Program-made: the position numbers and the translations under genes | In this document: positions 13,682-17,972 of the stretch, in pieces | Layout: every line of letters begins with the position of its first letter | Position numbering within the stretch: the stretch's first letter is position 1 | The notes under the pieces: generated by a model | The model's database searches: none | What the model was told of the DNA's origin: nothing | The model's input: only the letters and a program-made list of their open reading frames with translations | DNA from: Deltaproteobacteria bacterium | GTDB lineage: Bacteria; Desulfobacterota; Syntrophia; Syntrophales; Smithellaceae | DNA length: 17,972 nucleotides | Assembly (NCBI GenBank): GCA_009668925.1 | Contig: SBEK01000072.1 | Coordinates: 1 to 17,972, forward strand | Direction of reading: 5' to 3'

Positions 13682-15286
13682 ATGGGACTGAAAGACTACA
13701 CGGCCAAACGCACATTCGCCAAAACCCCCGAACCGCGGACGGGCGTTCACCCGACGGGCGAGCGTTTGCTTTTTGTCGTGCAGAAACACGCGGCGCATGC
13801 GCTGCATTATGACCTCCGGCTGGAGCTCGACGGCGTACTGAAAAGCTGGGCTGTCCCGAAGGGCCCCTCGTTAAATCCCTCCCAGAAGCGGCTCGCCGTC
13901 CGGGTGGAAGATCATCCCTTTGACTATAAAGACTTTGAAGGCGTGATCCCCGAGGGCAATTACGGCGCGGGCGGCGTCATCGTCTGGGACCGCGGCACCT
14001 ACCATCATCCCGCGGATCCGGACGGCAAAAGCAGCGAAAAGCTGCTCCGGGACGGACTGGCCAAAGGCCATCTGACTTTTATCCTGCACGGCGAAAAGCT
14101 TCAGGGCGAATTTGCTCTCGTCAAGACAAAGTTCGACGAAAAGTCCTGGCTGCTGGTGAAAAAAAAGGATCATTTTGCATCCGCTTCCGACATTTTAAAA
14201 GACAACCGCTCCGTTTTGTCCCGCGAAAATCTCGAAGAGATCGCGAGCGGGAATCCCGGCGAACCGCCCGTACAGGACAAAATTGACCGCATCCGCCTGC
14301 GCGAAGCGCTGGAAAGCGAAGACCTGAGGAGCGCGCCGTCAGGCCCCATGCCGCACCGCGTTAAACCGATGCTCGCGACGCTCACCAAAGAACCTTTCAG
14401 CGACCCGGACTGGGTGTTTGAAATGAAATGGGACGGTTACCGCGCCATCGCCGAAGTCTCAAACGGCGGCGTCGCGCTCTATTCCCGCAACCTCCTGTCT
14501 TTTGCCGGCCGATTTTCTCCCGTCACGGCCGCGCTCGGGAAGTTCCGGCTGGAGGCGGTTCTCGACGGCGAAATCGTCGTCGTGGACGACCGCGGCTTCC
14601 CCGATTTTCAAAAGCTGCAGGACTATCAGAAGCACCCGTCCGGCCACCTGGTCTATTACGTCTTCGATCTTCTCCACCTTCAGGGCCGCGATCTGACCGG
14701 CTTGCCATTGCTCCGACGCAAAGCGGTGCTCAAGCAGATTCTCCCATCCTCCCCGCACGTCAAATACAGCGATCACATCACCGGCGACGGCCTGACGTTT
14801 TTCAAAGTGGTCCGCGACGCCGGCCTGGAGGGCGTCATGGCCAAGCGCGCGGCCAGCGTCTACCACACGGGCAAGAGAAGCCGCCAGTGGCTCAAAATCA
14901 AAACCCGCCTCACGCAGGAAGCCGTTATTGCGGGATTCACCGAGCCGCGCGGCGGCCGCAAGGATTTCGGCGCGCTCGTCCTGGGCGTATTCGACAAAAA
15001 CGAATTGACCTTCGTCGGCCACACCGGCGGAGGATTTGACGCACGGAAGCTCAGGGACATTCGCGCCCGGCTCACTCCCCTGATCCGCAAGACCTCTCCG
15101 TTTAAAACGGCGCCGAAGACCAACATGCCCGTCACCTGGGTTACGCCGGCTCTCGTCTGTGAAGTTCAATTCCACGGCTGGACGGCCGAGGGGCTTCTAA
15201 GGCAGCCGGTCTTCCTGAGAATGCGCGAAGACAGGAACCCGCGCGACATCCGGCGCGAGACGCCAAAGGACGGCGGCCGGAAATGA
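13682..15286 (+). CDS. ligD: LigD phosphoesterase + ATP-dependent DNA ligase protein
   Basis: Cleans 3' ends and seals breaks; 534 residues. I start at ATG 13682, one base after the polymerase stop; the longer frame from 13556 lies inside the polymerase gene and has no family similarity. Domain 1 (about 25-165) is the 3'-phosphoesterase: H36, H42, D44 and R46 in VQKHAAHALHYDLRLELDG, and H78 in VEDHPFDY, each six positions before the known H42/H48/D50/R52/H84 of Pseudomonas LigD. After a linker (165-225), domain 2 is the ligase: nucleotidyl Lys K249 in EMKWDGYR, LDGEIVV, YYVFDLLHL, EGVMAK (383-388), and WLKIK (403-407), then an OB-fold tail. The polymerase domain is missing because it is encoded just upstream. 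Ribosome site AGGAG is 17 bases away, so translation probably depends on re-initiation. Stop overlaps the next gene (ATGA). Confidence 0.95.
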   Translation: MGLKDYTAKRTFAKTPEPRTGVHPTGERLLFVVQKHAAHALHYDLRLELDGVLKSWAVPKGPSLNPSQKRLAVRVEDHPFDYKDFEGVIPEGNYGAGGVIVWDRGTYHHPADPDGKSSEKLLRDGLAKGHLTFILHGEKLQGEFALVKTKFDEKSWLLVKKKDHFASASDILKDNRSVLSRENLEEIASGNPGEPPVQDKIDRIRLREALESEDLRSAPSGPMPHRVKPMLATLTKEPFSDPDWVFEMKWDGYRAIAEVSNGGVALYSRNLLSFAGRFSPVTAALGKFRLEAVLDGEIVVVDDRGFPDFQKLQDYQKHPSGHLVYYVFDLLHLQGRDLTGLPLLRRKAVLKQILPSSPHVKYSDHITGDGLTFFKVVRDAGLEGVMAKRAASVYHTGKRSRQWLKIKTRLTQEAVIAGFTEPRGGRKDFGALVLGVFDKNELTFVGHTGGGFDARKLRDIRARLTPLIRKTSPFKTAPKTNMPVTWVTPALVCEVQFHGWTAEGLLRQPVFLRMREDRNPRDIRRETPKDGGRK

Positions 15287-15984
15287 AATTACACATCGGC
15301 ACCAGCGGATTCGGCTACAAGGAATGGAAGGGACTGTTTTATCCGGAAAAGATCACGCCCGGCGACATGCTCCGGTTTTACGCCGAGCGCCTGCACGCGG
15401 TGGAGATCAATAATACGTTTTATCACATGCCGACCGCCGAAATGCTCAGCGTCTGGACCCGGCAGGTACCCGTAAACTTCATCTTTGCCTTCAAGGCGCC
15501 GCGCCTCATCACCCACGTCAAGCGCCTGAAAAACGCCGGCCCGGAAATGCAGTATCTCTTTCGCACCCTGTCGGTCCTGCATCGGAAATTGGGACCCGTG
15601 CTCTTCCAGTTTCCCGAAAGTTTTCCTGCCGACACGGACGCACTGGCGCATTTCCTCGACCTGATTCCGGATAAGACGCCCTGCGCCTTCGAGTTTCGCC
15701 ACCCATCATGGAATAACGACCAAGCCGGCGATCTGCTGAGGAAGCGGGATTTAAGTTTGTGCACCACGGACACGGATGAAAAGCCCGCCGGCGATATTAT
15801 CCGCACCGCGACCTGGGGATACTTGCGTCTGCGCCGCTCCGATTATACGGGCGCCGATCTTGGCTCCTGGCTCGAAAAGATCCGCGGGCAGAAATGGAAA
15901 AACGTGTTTGTCTTTTTCAAACATGAAGATAAGGCAAAAGGCCCGGAACTGGCCATGCATTTTGGCCTTCTGGCGACCCAGTGA
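15283..15984 (+). CDS. DUF72 (YecE-like) family protein
   Basis: A 233-residue TIM-barrel-type protein of the DUF72/YecE family, whose biochemical role is not established. Recognisable features are IGTSGFGYKEWKGLFYPE at the start, then FYAERLHAVEINNTFYHMPT, NFIFAFKAPRLITHVKRLKN, GPVLFQFPESFP, CAFEFRHPSW and a C-terminal VFVFFKHEDKAKGPELAM. Length is close to the family norm. Its ATG overlaps the stop of the PE-ligase gene (ATGA at 15283-15286), so it is the last, translationally coupled gene of the NHEJ operon. That coupling suggests a role linked to DNA repair or nucleotide metabolism, but this is guilt by association. No terminator was seen in the 130 bases after it. Confidence 0.9.
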   Translation: MKLHIGTSGFGYKEWKGLFYPEKITPGDMLRFYAERLHAVEINNTFYHMPTAEMLSVWTRQVPVNFIFAFKAPRLITHVKRLKNAGPEMQYLFRTLSVLHRKLGPVLFQFPESFPADTDALAHFLDLIPDKTPCAFEFRHPSWNNDQAGDLLRKRDLSLCTTDTDEKPAGDIIRTATWGYLRLRRSDYTGADLGSWLEKIRGQKWKNVFVFFKHEDKAKGPELAMHFGLLATQ

Positions 15985-16064
15985 GCCGGTATCCAGATAA
16001 ATCCTATCAATAAACTATTACTTTTCTATCATGTGAATCACCCGGCAAATACGATATGCCAACC

Positions 16065-16092
16065 TTGACATAAAAAGTGCGGCGTCTACATT
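16065..16092 (+). promoter_or_regulatory. Predicted promoter of the formate dehydrogenase gene
   Basis: Perfect TTGACA (16065-16070), 16-base spacer, and TACATT (16087-16092, four of six). The -10 is only 24 bases before the ATG at 16117, so the leader would be under 20 bases, just enough for the GGGGGAG ribosome site at 16104-16110. The close packing is a reason for caution. Confidence 0.45.
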
Positions 16093-16116
16093 AAAAATAA
16101 AAAAGGGGGAGCGATC

Positions 16117-17972
16117 ATGCGGGTATCACGCAGGCAGTTTTTTAAGATTTGCGGGATCGGGTTGGGCGGTTCTTCCATGGCTGCGATGGGGTTTTCGCCG
16201 GCGCCGGCCCTGGCCGAAGTCCGGGAATTCAAACTTCTGAAAGCAACGGAAACGCGCAACACGTGTCCATACTGTTCCGTATCCTGCGGACTGCTGATGT
16301 ACTCTCTGGGCGACAATGCCAAAAACGCCAAATCTTCCATCATTCATATTGAAGGTGATCCGGATCATCCGGTGAACCGCGGCACGCTTTGCCCGAAAGG
16401 CGCGTCCCTCCTGGATTTCGTCAACAGCCCCAGCCGCCTGAAATACCCCGAGGTGCGCGAACCCGGAACAAACGAGTGGAAGCGCATCACCTGGGATGAA
16501 GCCATCGACCGCATCGCGAAGCTGATGAAGGCCGACCGCGACAAGAATTTCATCGCTAAAAACGAAGCCGGCGCGACGGTCAACCGCTGGCTCACCACGG
16601 GATTCCTGGCGGCATCGGCATCAAGCAACGAGTCCGGCTACATCACCCACAAGGTGGTCCGGCCGCTGGGCATGCTGGCTTTCGATAATCAGGCCCGGGT
16701 CTGACACGGCCCGACGGTGGCCAGTTTGGCCCCCACATTCGGCCGCGGCGCAATGACCAATCACTGGGTGGACATCAAAAACGCCGACCTGGTTTTGATC
16801 ATGGGCGGAAACGCCGCCGAGGCCCACCCCTGCGGGTTCAAGTGGGTGATCGAAGCCAAGAAACACAACGCCGCGAAACTGATCGTGGTCGATCCGCGCT
16901 TCACCCGCTCCGCAGCAGTGGCCGACTATTACGCTCCCCTGCGCGCCGGCACGGACATCGCCTTTCTCGGCGGCGTCATCAACTACCTGCTCACCCACAA
17001 TAAAATTCAGCAGGACTACGTCAAATCGTACACGGACCTCACCTTCCTGGTCAACGACGGGTTCACGTTCGACGATGGCCTCTTCTCCGGCTACGACGCC
17101 AAAGCGCACAAATACGACCGCTCCTCCTGGAGTTACCAGAAAGGCCCGGACGGCTATGTCAAGACCGACCCGGCGATGAAGCATCCGCGTTCGGTCTACC
17201 AGCTCATGAAAAAGCATTACAGCCGGTACACCCCGGAAATGGTGGAAAAGATCTGCGGCACGCCGAGGGATCAGTTCCTGAAAGTCGCCGAAATGATTGC
17301 ACAGACCGCGGCGGCCGACAAGACCATGACCATCCTGTATGCGCTTGGCTGGACGCAGCATTCCCAGGGGTCGCAGATGATCCGCACGGGCGCCATGGTC
17401 CAGCTGCTTCTGGGCAACATCGGCGTCGCCGGCGGCGGCATGAACGCGCTGCGCGGCCACTCCAACATCCAGGGGCTGACCGACCTGGGGCTGCTCTCCG
17501 ATCTCCTGACCGGCTACCTCACCCTGCCCGGCGAAAAGGAAACGGACTACCGCGCCTACATCGCCAAGCGCGCTTTGAAGCCCCTTCGCCCCAACCAGAT
17601 GTCTTACTGGCAGAATTATGAAAAGTTCCATGTGAGCCTGATGAAATCCTGGTTCGGCGCCGCCGCCGCGAAGGAAAACAACTGGTGTTTCGACTGGCTG
17701 CCGAAGCTCGACAAACCGCATGATGTGCTGCAGGTCTTTGAAGACATGTATCACGGAAAGTTAAACGGATACATCTGCCAGGGTTTCAACGCGCTGGCCG
17801 CCTTCCCCAACAAAGCCAAACTGAACGTGGCTCTGGCCAAACTCAAGTATCTGGTCGTCATCGACCCGCTGGCGACGGAAACGTCCGAGTTCTGGCGTAA
17901 TTTCGGGGAGTATTACGACGTCGATCCTGCAAAGATTCAGACAACCGTTTTCAGCCTTCCCGCAGCCTGCTT
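16117..17972 (+). CDS. fdnG: Selenocysteine-containing formate dehydrogenase catalytic subunit (partial, 3' end outside window)
   Basis: Oxidises formate to CO2 with a molybdenum or tungsten bis-pterin cofactor and passes electrons through an FeS cluster; the Tat signal SRRQFFK (4-10) and following hydrophobic stretch place it outside the cytoplasm. The [4Fe-4S] ligands are C50, C53 and C57 (TCPYCSVSCG) and C92 (LCPKG, with K94). The reading frame meets TGA at 16702-16704 and continues without break for over 400 codons as ARV-U-HGPTVASLAPTFGRGAMTNHW, the FdnG active-site sequence, so TGA encodes selenocysteine 196, followed by H197. Further conserved blocks are NADLVLIMGGNAAEAHP, VDPRFTRSAAVADYYAPLRAGTDIAF, YALGWTQHSQGSQ and ALRGHSNIQGLTDLG. 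Strong similarity to E. coli FdnG throughout. A simple ORF caller would split it at 16704. About 618 codons are present; roughly the last third is missing. Confidence 0.96.
16702..16750 (+). promoter_or_regulatory. Sec codon TGA with downstream SECIS-like hairpin
   Basis: The TGA (16702-16704) is followed by a hairpin within SelB reach: upper stem GGCC (16719-16722) pairs with GGCC (16728-16731) around loop AGTTT, then an unpaired T18-type position (T16718 against C16732), then GG (16716-16717) with CC (16733-16734). A GU in the apical loop and an unpaired U below a short stem are what bacterial SECIS elements show. It fits the coding constraint of the protein at the same time. Confidence 0.8.

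Noticed and set aside
14428..15175. Long open frames overlapping the ligase domain on both strands
   Set aside because: Arg/Pro/Gly-rich shadows of the GC-rich ligase gene without motifs or ribosome sites.
16702..16704. Nonsense mutation splitting the formate dehydrogenase into a pseudogene
   Set aside because: The TGA is at the exact selenocysteine site of FdnG, followed by His and a SECIS-like hairpin, with an intact frame beyond.
16621..17754. 377-codon open frame on the minus strand opposite fdnG
   Set aside because: Antisense shadow in GC-rich coding DNA; the plus-strand frame carries the conserved FdnG sequence after the Sec codon.

Overview
The window looks like chromosomal DNA of an anaerobic or facultatively anaerobic Gram-negative bacterium, most likely a deltaproteobacterium (Desulfobacterota, Syntrophales-like). 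The reasons are a selenocysteine-containing, Tat-exported FdnG-type formate dehydrogenase, periplasmic redox proteins with cleavable signals, an ACR3/ArsC arsenic operon rich in thioredoxins, a multi-gene NHEJ system, and scattered short palindromic repeats of the GTCATTCCCGC / GTCATTGCGA / GTCATTTCGA kind. The taxonomic guess is inference from gene content and style, not from a marker gene.

Layout. (1) 70-2109, minus strand: a two-gene LolD/MacB-type ABC exporter (ATPase with a GTG start, then permease, ATGA overlap) behind its own sigma70-like promoter. (2) 2411-8048, minus strand: a nine-gene arsenic cluster reading arsR, CxxC mini-thioredoxin, COG0701 permease, exported thioredoxin, CcdA-like membrane electron carrier, arsC, a two-domain thioredoxin, acr3, exported DsbA-like protein. 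An inverted repeat overlaps the predicted -10 of the arsR promoter and is a good ArsR operator candidate. (3) 8041-8800: a gene-free island of hairpins and direct repeats. (4) 8802-9431, plus: a cysteine-free MerR regulator whose promoter has the 19-bp spacer typical of MerR-controlled promoters. (5) 9616-10788, minus: an exported protein of no family I recognise. (6) 11001-15984, plus: an NHEJ operon with two different Ku genes, a stand-alone LigD polymerase domain, a phosphoesterase-ligase protein and a DUF72 protein, the last four tightly packed. (7) 16065 to the window end, plus: fdnG/fdhA with an in-frame UGA (Sec196) followed by a SECIS-like hairpin; the gene runs off the window.

How the genes fit together. 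In the ars cluster, ArsC reduces arsenate using thioredoxin-type partners and ACR3 exports arsenite. The CcdA-like protein could pass cytoplasmic electrons to the two exported CxxC proteins, so the cluster looks like arsenic efflux wired to a cytoplasm-to-periplasm thiol relay. In the NHEJ operon Ku would hold DNA ends, the Pol protein fill them, and the PE-ligase clean and seal them. However, the Pol protein has Asn where I expect the third metal-binding Asp, which deserves checking.

The strongest leads for something not well described are the density of thiol-redox partners in the ars operon (including an uncharacterised N-terminal domain), the split LigD with an altered polymerase site and a coupled DUF72 gene, and the unknown exported 390-residue protein.
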